Positions 8,420 through 14,813 of a stretch of 28,341 bases of DNA are shown piece by piece. The stretch spans positions 1 through 28,341 of the forward strand of contig JAHILE010000019.1 in assembly GCA_018897155.1 (NCBI GenBank), in the 5' to 3' direction. The notes beneath the pieces are model-generated. The model had not been told where the DNA came from, made no database searches, and was given only the letters and a program-made list of their open reading frames with translations. How positions within the stretch are numbered: position 1 is the stretch's first letter; each line of letters opens with the position of its first letter. The position numbers and the translations under genes are program-made. This DNA is from Nanoarchaeota archaeon (lineage in GTDB: Archaea; EX4484-52; LFW-46).

Positions 8420-9235
8420 ATGCAACACAATGCAAATCTCGCCGCGCTTGAAACAGAGCTCAAGCTCCGCGGATTTTCCCCGCGCACTGTAAAGACATAT
8501 CTTTTCTACAACAAAAAGTTTCTGGAATTCACAAAAAAAGAGCCAAAAGACGCAACAGAAGACGATATCAGAAAATACCTTGCTGGAAAAATGTCAAGCG
8601 GCGAAATTTCGACATCATCAATCGCCTTGATGAAAGCCGCGCTGAAATTTTTCTATGACGACCTGCTGAAAAAAGGCATTGTCAATATCAAGGCGCCTAA
8701 AATATCGAATAAACTGCCGGTTGTTCTGACGCGCGCGGAAATAAAACGGCTCATTGACTGCACAACAAACGAAAAACACAGGCTGATGCTGCTGCTTTTA
8801 TATTCCTCCGGACTTCGGCTTTCGGAATGCATAAACCTGAAATACGGCGACATCGACCTTGAAGATGGAATGGGTTGGGTGCGCTCGGGAAAAGGAAAAA
8901 AAGACAGGATGTTCATACTTTCAGAAAAGCTGCGCGATGCCCTCAAAAAAGAAGCGAAATCAAGCGACTATGTTTTCACTGGCAGGAACGGGCCGATTAA
9001 GGCGCGCGCAGTGCAAAAGCTTGTTGAAAACGCGGCAAAAAGAGCAAAGATTGACAAACCGGTGCATGTGCATACGCTGCGCCACACTTTCGCAACGCAT
9101 CTTCTTGAGAATGGAACGGATATAAGAAAAATACAAAAGCTTCTCGGACATTCAAACCTTCAGACAACGCAAATATATACTTCAGTCTCAACAGAAGAAT
9201 TGAAAAAAGTCAAAAGCCCCATGGATAATCTTTAA
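8420..9235 (+). CDS. xerA: Tyrosine recombinase XerA
   Basis: XerA is the archaeal chromosome-dimer-resolving tyrosine recombinase, acting at a dif site. The N-terminal SAM-like core-binding domain starts LKLRGFSPRTVKTYLFYNKKF. The catalytic domain shows SGLRLSE (first Arg), the Lys in SGKGKKDR, HTLRHTFATHL (His-x-x-Arg), LLGHSN (second His) and the nucleophile Tyr in TTQIYTSV. The length of 271 aa equals that of chromosomal XerA proteins and there is no extra phage-integrase N-terminal domain. It is divergent from the flavodoxin-like gene, with only 51 bp between the two ATGs. A tRNA gene lies 250 bp downstream, but I see no duplicated tRNA end. Confidence 0.95.
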   Translation: MQHNANLAALETELKLRGFSPRTVKTYLFYNKKFLEFTKKEPKDATEDDIRKYLAGKMSSGEISTSSIALMKAALKFFYDDLLKKGIVNIKAPKISNKLPVVLTRAEIKRLIDCTTNEKHRLMLLLLYSSGLRLSECINLKYGDIDLEDGMGWVRSGKGKKDRMFILSEKLRDALKKEAKSSDYVFTGRNGPIKARAVQKLVENAAKRAKIDKPVHVHTLRHTFATHLLENGTDIRKIQKLLGHSNLQTTQIYTSVSTEELKKVKSPMDNL

Positions 9236-9285
9236 TGACAGTTACCTCTCAAACCGGAGTAAAATCCGTTCACTTCGTTCTCGGC

Positions 9286-9307
9286 TTTTGAATCTGCGGA
9301 TTCAAAA
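9286..9307. repeat. Perfect hairpin of the dispersed palindrome family
   Basis: TTTTGAATC (9286-9294) pairs with GATTCAAAA (9299-9307) around a TGCG loop. The flank to the left, read on the minus strand, is TTCAAAAGCCGAGAACGAAG, nearly the same as TTCAAAAGCCGAGAGCGCAAAG at 9663-9684. It lies between xerA and the candidate RNA and may also end xerA transcription. Confidence 0.6.
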
Positions 9308-9318
9308 CATACATAAGC

Positions 9319-9327
9319 TTTATAAAT
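9319..9327 (+). promoter_or_regulatory. TATA box of the candidate non-coding RNA
   Basis: TTTATAAAT is a near-consensus archaeal TATA box. A start 26-28 nt downstream would fall at about 9349-9352, exactly where a long terminal stem begins. No start codon or reading frame follows. Confidence 0.55.
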
Positions 9328-9350
9328 CTAAGTAGATAATATTTCTTACT

Positions 9351-9446
9351 ATTCCGCTTGGTGCAACCCATGTCCTTTGATGCTTCTTCCTTTTGATTCA
9401 AGAATTAGCTTTAGGCATCACAATAAAGAAATAAAGCCAAGGGAAT
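9351..9446 (+). ncRNA. Candidate structured non-coding RNA, about 95 nt
   Basis: This stretch has its own TATA box and no reading frame. TTCCGCTTGG (9352-9361) can pair with CCAAGGGAA (9437-9445), nine base pairs with one bulged G. Inside it TGATGC (9378-9383) pairs with GCATCA (9415-9420), giving a two-level stem. An ACA (9419-9421) follows the inner stem, as in an H/ACA guide RNA, but I cannot show a guide pocket. It does not match 5S rRNA, a tRNA or a clear C/D box RNA. The intron-containing tRNA-Lys begins 39 nt downstream. The structure and promoter are seen in the sequence; the RNA itself is an inference. Confidence 0.4.
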
Positions 9447-9484
9447 ACTTAATAAACCAGTACCTGCTGAGCACAATTCGCCAT

Positions 9485-9627
9485 GGGCCCGTAGCTCAGT
9501 CTGGTAGAGCACCGGGCTCTTAATGTCGGAAGAACTTTAGTTCTTCTGGAAGGGTGAGGCTTTTAACCAGACGAAATTCGTAACTGAAGAAACCCGGGTG
9601 TCGAGGGTTCAAATCCCTCCGGGCTCG
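9485..9627 (+). tRNA. tRNA-Lys(CUU) with a 69-nt intron
   Basis: The acceptor GGGCCCG (9485-9491) pairs with CGGGCTC (9620-9626) and the discriminator is G9627. The D stem is GCTC/GAGC, the anticodon stem CCGGG (9512-9516)/CCCGG (9593-9597), and the T arm GAGGG-TTCAAAT-CCCTC. The anticodon loop reads CTCTTA...A, so the anticodon is CUU (9519-9521), for lysine AAG codons. The intron (9523-9591) lies at the canonical 37/38 position. TCTT (9518-9521) can pair with AAGA (9587-9590), consistent with the 4-bp central helix of a bulge-helix-bulge splice site. The intron also contains a 7-bp hairpin, GAAGAAC/GTTCTTC (9529-9546). CCA is not encoded. Confidence 0.95.
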
Positions 9628-9662
9628 CTCATTTTGAACAATTCACAATATATACTATAATG

Positions 9663-9747
9663 TTCAAAAGCCGAGAGCGCAAAGCGAAATGATTTTAGAC
9701 AATCACAACGCGTATTGGGTTCAAAATCTTGGAAATCTTTGATTTCC
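9663..9747. repeat. Intergenic palindromic repeat copy between tRNA-Lys and rpoH
   Basis: The copy starts TTCAAAAGCCGAGAGCGCAAAGCGAAATGATTTTA, split here only by eye, and ends with the hairpin GGAAATC-TTT-GATTTCC (9731-9747). The end resembles the GGAAATTC-GAA-GAATTTCC hairpin at 18878-18896. There is no gene in 9628-9796 and no clear TATA box for rpoH. Confidence 0.5.
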
Positions 9748-9796
9748 ATAATGCATATCATCAACATAAAAACGGCAATTAATTGGGGTAGATTAT

Positions 9797-10120
9797 TTGA
9801 CTGAAAAAGGCAAAACAAAAAAATCCGAAGCTGCAGAAACTGTAAAAAAGGAGCCGAAAGAAGAAATAATTCACTTTCTAGTGCCTAAACAAGAGATTCT
9901 TTCGCCGGATAGCATAGCAGAACTTCTTGAAAAAATGAAAATTAAAGTGGAAAATCTCCCCAAAATAGGAATCAACGATCCTGCAATACAACACCTCAAT
10001 CCAAAGCTTGGAGATGTAATAAAAATTACAAGAAAAAGCGCAACCGCCGGAACTTCATACTATTATCGTATGGTCATAGAGAGCAACATAATCATATCTG
10101 ATGAAAGCGAAACTGAATAA
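9797..10120 (+). CDS. rpoH: RNA polymerase subunit H (Rpo5)
   Basis: This subunit corresponds to the C-terminal domain of eukaryotic RPB5 and joins the jaw of the archaeal polymerase. The core from FLVPKQEILSPD through PKIGINDPAIQHLNPKLGD to VIKITRKSATAGTSYYYRMVI is diagnostic. A lysine- and glutamate-rich N-terminal extension of about 25 residues is longer than in most relatives. The start is TTG at 9797. It is preceded by GGGGTAGAT (9785-9793), complementary to the 16S rRNA end, and the next ATG (9936) would remove the first half of the domain. It is the first gene of the polymerase operon; rpoB'' follows after 53 bp. Confidence 0.94.
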   Translation: MTEKGKTKKSEAAETVKKEPKEEIIHFLVPKQEILSPDSIAELLEKMKIKVENLPKIGINDPAIQHLNPKLGDVIKITRKSATAGTSYYYRMVIESNIIISDESETE

Positions 10121-10146
10121 ATCAATCAATCGAAATCCAACATATT

Positions 10147-10157
10147 GATTAAATAAA
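10147..10157 (+). promoter_or_regulatory. Candidate TATA box before rpoB''
   Basis: GATTAAATAAA lies about 22 nt before the rpoB'' ATG, and that ATG lacks the TGAT-type ribosome-binding core seen at downstream operon genes. A second, leaderless start of transcription inside the operon is therefore possible. Confidence 0.4.
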
Positions 10158-10173
10158 ATACTAGGTAATAGTT

Positions 10174-11679
10174 ATGCAGGAACAAACATTGCTTCAAACA
10201 TTCTTAAATGAGCAAGCGGATAAAAACGCTTTTGTGGCCCACCAGATAGACTCATTCAACGATTTTGTATCCCGAAGGCTTCAGCGCACAATAAACGAAA
10301 TCGGAAAAGTCACAGTTGAATTGTCCTCAGGCGAATTCCTTGACATAAAATTCGGGACGGTAAATCTTGGAAAACCAATAATCCGCGAAGCAAACGGCTC
10401 GACAAGATCCATACTTCCGCAGGAAGCGCGTCTTCGAAACCTCACATACTCATCCCCGCTGCTTGTCGAAATGACTCCGGTATTTGAAGGCAAGGCACAG
10501 GAAACAGAAGTTGTTGAAATCGGAGAAATCCCGATAATGATCAAATCGGTCCTCTGCCCTCTCTCGACAATGAACAAAGGCGAGCTCGTTCTTGCAGGAG
10601 AAGACATAAAAGATCCGGGCGGATACTTCATAATCAATGGCACTGAAAGAGTCGTAGTTCTTCTTGAAGAAGTCGCCCCGAACAAACTCATATTGCAGAA
10701 AGATGGCGAAGAATTTTTCGCGCGCATCAACAGCGAACGCAGCGGATATGTCCAGCGCCATGTGTTTGAGAGAAAGAGCAACGGCGTAATTGTTGCAAAA
10801 TTCGCAAACATAGTTAATACGCCGATTCCGATAGTCGCGCTGATGAAAGCGCTTGGAATGGAAACCGATAAAGAAATAATAGAGAACATAATCACAGATA
10901 ATGAAAGCGAGCTTGAAGAAACATACACAAACATCTATGAAGTAGAGGCATGCACGCGCGATGAAGCAATCGATTACATCGGAAGGCGGATGAAAGTAAT
11001 GCAAAAAGAGCATAGGGAAACAAGAGTTCTTCAGCTTCTTGATACATACCTGCTCGGCCATATAGGGCAAAGAGTCGAAGACAGAAAGAAAAAAGCAAAA
11101 TTCCTTGCAATAATCATGAGAAAGCTCATCCATGTAAAACATGGAACGCTCACCGTTGATGACATAGACCACTATGCAAACAAGAGGCTCAAGGGTGTCG
11201 GCGATCTTTTCGAAGACCTTTTGCGCTCGATAATCCTTGGAAGGTGGGGGCTTGTCGCAAGATTACAGTACAATTATCAAAAAATGATGAAGCGCGGAAG
11301 AAAATTCCTGAAGCTTCAAGGTGTCGTTGTTTCAGACGTGCTCACAAAGCAAATCATGCGCTCAATGGCAACGGGAAACTGGATAACTGGAAAAACCGGC
11401 GTATCGCAAAGGCTTGAGCGAAGCAATTTCATAAGGACAACAGAGCATCTTCGAAGCGTTGTTTCAGCACTTTCATCAACGCAGGAGCATTTTGAAGCAA
11501 GAGAACTGCACGCAACTCATATGGGAAGGCTTTGTTGCATAAGGACTCCTGAAGGGCAGAACATAGGGCTTAGGAATTTCCTTGCAATGGGCGCTAAACT
11601 GACACAGCCCGCAACAGATGCAGATAACTTAAAAATACTCACAACAATCAAGGCACTTGGCGCAAAAACAGACGGTTAA
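10174..11679 (+). CDS. rpoB2: RNA polymerase subunit B'' (N-terminal half of the second largest subunit)
   Basis: This is the N-terminal half of the RpoB homologue, which is split in many euryarchaeal and DPANN genomes. It carries the protrusion and lobe domains and the start of the fork. Recognisable stretches are HQIDSFNDFV near the start, DPGGYFIINGTERV, TGKTGVSQRLERSN, and HATHMGRLCCIRTPEGQNIG near the end (fork region). The length (501 aa) is normal. It normally lies directly before rpoB'. Here three unrelated genes separate the two halves, although the strand and spacing still look operon-like. Confidence 0.96.
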   Translation: MQEQTLLQTFLNEQADKNAFVAHQIDSFNDFVSRRLQRTINEIGKVTVELSSGEFLDIKFGTVNLGKPIIREANGSTRSILPQEARLRNLTYSSPLLVEMTPVFEGKAQETEVVEIGEIPIMIKSVLCPLSTMNKGELVLAGEDIKDPGGYFIINGTERVVVLLEEVAPNKLILQKDGEEFFARINSERSGYVQRHVFERKSNGVIVAKFANIVNTPIPIVALMKALGMETDKEIIENIITDNESELEETYTNIYEVEACTRDEAIDYIGRRMKVMQKEHRETRVLQLLDTYLLGHIGQRVEDRKKKAKFLAIIMRKLIHVKHGTLTVDDIDHYANKRLKGVGDLFEDLLRSIILGRWGLVARLQYNYQKMMKRGRKFLKLQGVVVSDVLTKQIMRSMATGNWITGKTGVSQRLERSNFIRTTEHLRSVVSALSSTQEHFEARELHATHMGRLCCIRTPEGQNIGLRNFLAMGAKLTQPATDADNLKILTTIKALGAKTDG

Positions 11680-11696
11680 TTAAAGGGGGAGATAAA

Positions 11697-12035
11697 ATGT
11701 ATAAGGTAAACCTAGCAGAAGTTATGCTGGAAACAACGCACGGCGGACCAGGACATAAACGCGCGCTCGTGAATAAGGAGGACGTAAGAAACCCGCACCT
11801 GATGTTCATGAACGAGGTGTATGTTCCCCCAAAAAGCGTATTGAAACTACATGTTCATCCGGACCTTGAAGAAATACATTATTTTATACTTGGAACAGGA
11901 AAAATGCTTGTCGGAAACGAATACATCAAAGTCAAAAAAGGAGACAGAATAATAGTCCCGCCAAAAAGCAGCCATTGCGTCGTAAATGCGGGAAATTCAG
12001 TGATGAAATACATTTGTCTTGGAATAAAATTATAG
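11697..12035 (+). CDS. Single-domain cupin protein
   Basis: This is a small metal-binding beta-barrel protein of unknown substrate. HVHPDLEEIHYFILGTGK is cupin motif 1: His52, His54 and Glu58 or Glu59 are likely ligands, and YFILGTGKMLVGNE is the following strand turn. PPKSSHCVVNAGN is motif 2 with the last His. The start has a strong ribosome-binding site (GGGGGAGAT just before AAAATG) and lies 17 bp after rpoB''. Cupins of this size often act as isomerases, dioxygenases or sensors; nothing here decides. It is the first of three genes inserted between the rpoB halves. Confidence 0.85.
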   Translation: MYKVNLAEVMLETTHGGPGHKRALVNKEDVRNPHLMFMNEVYVPPKSVLKLHVHPDLEEIHYFILGTGKMLVGNEYIKVKKGDRIIVPPKSSHCVVNAGNSVMKYICLGIKL

Positions 12036-12045
12036 AGGCTTGGCA

Positions 12046-12650
12046 ATGAATAAAATACTGAAGTTTTGCGTTTTTTGGGCAGTTGAGCTCAAATATCAAT
12101 TCACAAAAACTGAAATTTGAGTGTGAATTTTAAAAAACGCAAAACTTGAATAAAATATTGCTTATAATCGATGTACAAAAATATTTTATTAATGATTTAA
12201 CAAAGGATTTACCTGAAAAAAATCAAAAAATATATTGAAGAAAACAAAAGTAAGTTCAGCAAAATAATATTTACGCAATTCATAAACAACGGAAAAAACA
12301 ATTTCGTAAAATTAATGGACTGGCACGAAATGTCAAAACCGCCGCAAAGCGACATCGTCGATGAGTTGGCGCAACTTGCAACAAAAGAAAACACAGTCGT
12401 AAAAAATAGCTATTCCGCTTTCAAAAACAAAGGATTCAGAAAAATTTTGAAAGATAATAAAATAGAAGAGATATGGATTGCGGGAATAAATACCGAACAG
12501 TGTGTTTTTACAACGGCAATCGAAGCATTTGACCTCGGCTATAAACCAGTCATAATTTCAGGCTTGTGCAGAAGCAGCGCAAATGCGGAATGGCACGCAA
12601 CTGCAATTAAAGTCATGGTTGATATGATTGGTGAAAAACAGGTTGTATAA
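12046..12650 (+). pseudogene. Isochorismatase/nicotinamidase-family hydrolase, doubly disrupted
   Basis: The parts of one cysteine hydrolase are spread over three frames. The start ATGAATAAAATA (12046) is cut by an 87-bp palindromic insertion, after which the coding sense resumes as NKILLIIDVQKYF (catalytic Asp) in another frame. A second shift occurs in the A7 run 12216-12222: removing one A joins DLPEK to KIKKYIEENKSKFSKIIF. The rest continues with VKNSYSAF (catalytic Lys region) and GINTEQCVFTTAIEAFDLGY (catalytic Cys). The C-terminal half could still be translated from the ATG at 12315, but would lack the catalytic Asp. The family hydrolyses amides or enol ethers such as nicotinamide; the substrate is unknown. 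Confidence 0.85.
12061..12147. mobile_element. 87-bp palindromic insertion element in the hydrolase gene
   Basis: The ends AAGTTTTGCGTTTTTT (12061-12076) and AAAAAACGCAAAACTT (12132-12147) are perfect 16-bp inverted repeats. Inner inverted repeats are CTCAAAT/ATTTGAG and AATTCACA/TGTGAATT. Flanking direct repeats are GAATAAAATACTG (12048-12060) and GAATAAAATATTG (12148-12160), 12/13 identical and exactly 100 bp apart. Deleting the element and one repeat restores the start MNKILLIIDV. It encodes nothing and its ends differ from the IS5-type MITE. Confidence 0.75.
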
Positions 12651-12708
12651 TGGCATTTATTGCAGTTTAGTGAAAAACAGGTTGTATAATGGCATTTATT
12701 GCAGTTTA
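12631..12708 (+). repeat. 39-bp perfect tandem duplication across the hydrolase/cutA junction
   Basis: The units 12631-12669 and 12670-12708 are identical. Each contains the end of the hydrolase (EKQVV and TAA), the overlapping start TAATGG and the first six codons of cutA. In the first unit that start reads into a stop after MAFIAV; in the second it opens cutA. Confidence 0.95.
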
Positions 12709-13006
12709 CATCGCAAATCCCGACAAAAAGACCGCGAAAATGGTTGCGGCGCATTTGCTTGAAAACGGGCTGGCAGCGTGCGTGAATATTTTTCCGGCCG
12801 AGAGTTCATATCGATGGAAAGGGAAAATCGAATGCGCAAAAGAGTTCGCCGCGCTTGCAAAAACAACGCAGGAAAATTTTGAAAAAATAAAGCAGGAAAT
12901 CAAAAAAATTCATCCTTATGAGTGCCCTGAAGTCATGAAAATCGTGGCTGAAGCAAACGAAGAATATGAAAATTGGGTAAAAAAAGAATGTATGAGTCAA
13001 AGCTGA
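12689..13006 (+). CDS. cutA: CutA1 family divalent-cation tolerance protein
   Basis: CutA1 proteins are small cytoplasmic trimers with a ferredoxin-like fold, linked to copper and other divalent metal tolerance; the exact role is unsettled. The family pattern is complete: FIAVYIANPDKKTAKMVAAHLLENGLAACVN, then the SSYRWKGKIE strand, ALAKTTQENFEKI, and HPYECPEVMKI near the end. The length of 105 aa is normal. The start is the second copy of a duplicated ATG. Its stop TGA lies inside the TGAT ribosome-binding core of rpoB', 6 nt before that start, so the two are probably translated in a coupled manner. Confidence 0.94.
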   Translation: MAFIAVYIANPDKKTAKMVAAHLLENGLAACVNIFPAESSYRWKGKIECAKEFAALAKTTQENFEKIKQEIKKIHPYECPEVMKIVAEANEEYENWVKKECMSQS

Positions 13007-13007
13007 T
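13003..13007 (+). promoter_or_regulatory. Ribosome-binding core deciding the rpoB' start
   Basis: CTGAT ends 4 nt before ATG 13012. The same core occurs before rpoA' (14805-14809), rpoA'' (17344-17348), rpl30e (18502-18506) and rps7 (19955-19959), at 3-4 nt. It is complementary to the AUCAC of the archaeal 16S rRNA end. In rpoB' and rpoA' it contains the stop codon of the gene before. Confidence 0.65.
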
Positions 13008-13011
13008 ATTT

Positions 13012-14808
13012 ATGAGCGACATATATCTTAACGGCCAACATGTTGGAGAAACAAAAGACGGAAAAGAGCTTGTCAAGTCATTAATTGCAAAGAGGCGGCA
13101 AGGCGTACTTCCGACTATAATGAATGCCTGCTACTACGAAGAAAAGGATGAAGCCCAGATAAACACTGACGGCGGCAGGACAAGAAGGCCTTTAATCATT
13201 GTTGAAAACGGAGCTTCAAAGCTAACTGAAGCCTTGATAACACAACTCAAGGAAGGAAAAATCACATGGCAAAACCTGATTGAAAAAGGAATTGTAGAAT
13301 ACATAGATGCTGAAGAAGAAGAAATGGCATATGTCACGTTTTATAGTAAAGATCTTACAAAAAAACATACACATATTGAAATAGATCCTATGATGATTGT
13401 GGGCGTCGGCGCTTCACTTCTTGTTTTCCCTGAAAAGAACAGAGGAGACAGATCAAACTACGGCTCAAGAATGGTCACGCAGGCAGTTGGAATGTATCTT
13501 CACAACCACATGCTTCGTGATGACACAACCGCGCAAACAATGGTCTATCCCCAGGAACCGCTGGTACAATCAGAAACAATACATGCGGCAGGCGTTGATA
13601 TTCACCCGGCAGGCCAGAACCTGATAATTGCGGTCATGCCGTTCTACGGATACAACATAGAAGATGCAATAGTCATAAACAAAGCATCAATCGAACGCGG
13701 CCTTGGCAGATCTTATTCTTTCAGAACATACGTTACAGAAGCCAATCGATATTGGGGTGGACAGGAAGATGAAATAGGATTCCCGGAAACCAGTGTGCGA
13801 GGCTACAAATCAGAAAAAGAATATAACAAACTAGATCCTGATGGAATTGTTTCACCCGAAACAAATGTTGAAGGAAGTGATGTTGTAGTCGGAAAGACAT
13901 CACCGCTAAGATTCCTGGGGGTGGCAAAGGAAACAAGGCTTGGGATAAAAAACAGGAGAGACAATTCACTTGTTGTAAATGCTGCAGAAGGCGGCGTTGT
14001 TGACAAAGTAATAATGACTGAATCCAAGGAAGGAAACCGCCTTATCAAAGTCACTGTAAGAGAGCTTAAAATTCCTGAAATCGGAGATAAATTCGCTTCA
14101 AGACACGGGCAAAAAGGCGTCCTTGGAATAATAGTTCCAGAAGAAGACATGCCATTTACAGCAGACGGAATAACTCCGGATATAATTTTCAACGCCCACG
14201 CAATACCTTCAAGAATGACAATAGGACATTTGCTTGAAATAATCGGCGGAAAGGCAGGCGCGCTAGCAGGTGAAAAAATCAACGGAACTGCATTCAAGGG
14301 TGATGAGGATTACATAACAAAACTTCTCAAAGCCACAGGAATGAGAGACGATGGAAAAGAAACGCTTTACAACGGAATAACCGGAGAAAAAATCGAAGTG
14401 CAGATACTTACAGGCATAATTTACTACCAAAGGCTTTACCACCTAGTATCACAGAAGATGCACGCGCGTTCCAAAGGCCCGGTTGCACTGCTCACAAAAC
14501 AGCCGACTGAAGGGCGTTCAAAAGAAGGCGGCCTAAGATTCGGAGAGATGGAAAAAGACACGCTTGTCGCGCACGGAGCAGCAATAACGCTGAAAGAAAG
14601 ATTCAGTTCAGACCGCTCGACAATACCGTTCTGCGAAACATGCGGAATAACAGCAGTTATCGACAAGATTAAGAATAAAACATTCTGCCCGCTCTGCAAA
14701 GGATCAAAAATTAAGAATGTTGAGATGTCTTACGCATTCAAGCTCCTCCTTGATGAAATGAAGAGCATGATGATTTACCCGCAGATTGTTATGGAGGACG
14801 AGGAGTGA
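13012..14808 (+). CDS. rpoB1: RNA polymerase subunit B' (C-terminal half of the second largest subunit)
   Basis: This is the C-terminal half of the RpoB homologue, with the hybrid-binding and wall domains and the clamp-anchoring end. Diagnostic stretches are GYNIEDAIVINKASIERG, GDKFASRHGQKGVLG (active-site lysine region), and HARSKGPVALLTKQPTEGRS near the end. A C-terminal zinc ribbon reads CETCGITAVIDKIKNKTFC PLC. An in-frame ATG lies upstream at 12973 inside cutA, but 13012 fits the family start (DIYLNGQHVGET) and has the TGAT core. The length of 598 aa is normal. The stop overlaps the ribosome-binding core of rpoA'. Confidence 0.96.
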   Translation: MSDIYLNGQHVGETKDGKELVKSLIAKRRQGVLPTIMNACYYEEKDEAQINTDGGRTRRPLIIVENGASKLTEALITQLKEGKITWQNLIEKGIVEYIDAEEEEMAYVTFYSKDLTKKHTHIEIDPMMIVGVGASLLVFPEKNRGDRSNYGSRMVTQAVGMYLHNHMLRDDTTAQTMVYPQEPLVQSETIHAAGVDIHPAGQNLIIAVMPFYGYNIEDAIVINKASIERGLGRSYSFRTYVTEANRYWGGQEDEIGFPETSVRGYKSEKEYNKLDPDGIVSPETNVEGSDVVVGKTSPLRFLGVAKETRLGIKNRRDNSLVVNAAEGGVVDKVIMTESKEGNRLIKVTVRELKIPEIGDKFASRHGQKGVLGIIVPEEDMPFTADGITPDIIFNAHAIPSRMTIGHLLEIIGGKAGALAGEKINGTAFKGDEDYITKLLKATGMRDDGKETLYNGITGEKIEVQILTGIIYYQRLYHLVSQKMHARSKGPVALLTKQPTEGRSKEGGLRFGEMEKDTLVAHGAAITLKERFSSDRSTIPFCETCGITAVIDKIKNKTFCPLCKGSKIKNVEMSYAFKLLLDEMKSMMIYPQIVMEDEE

Positions 14809-14813
14809 TTCTT

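Noticed and set aside
8420-9627. Integrative element with integrase next to a tRNA gene
   Set aside because: The recombinase has the size and motifs of chromosomal XerA, and I find no second copy of the tRNA-Lys 3' end.
10450-11172. 240-residue reading frame on the minus strand within rpoB''
   Set aside because: It is antisense to a strongly conserved gene, is rich in Cys and Phe and has no recognisable motif.
12651-12671. Six-codon reading frame MAFIAV as a regulatory leader peptide
   Set aside because: It is fully explained by the 39-bp tandem duplication; a regulatory role would need evidence.
10174-14808. RpoB as a gene broken in two by insertion
   Set aside because: Split B'' and B' subunits with these ends are normal in many archaea; only the genes between them are unusual.
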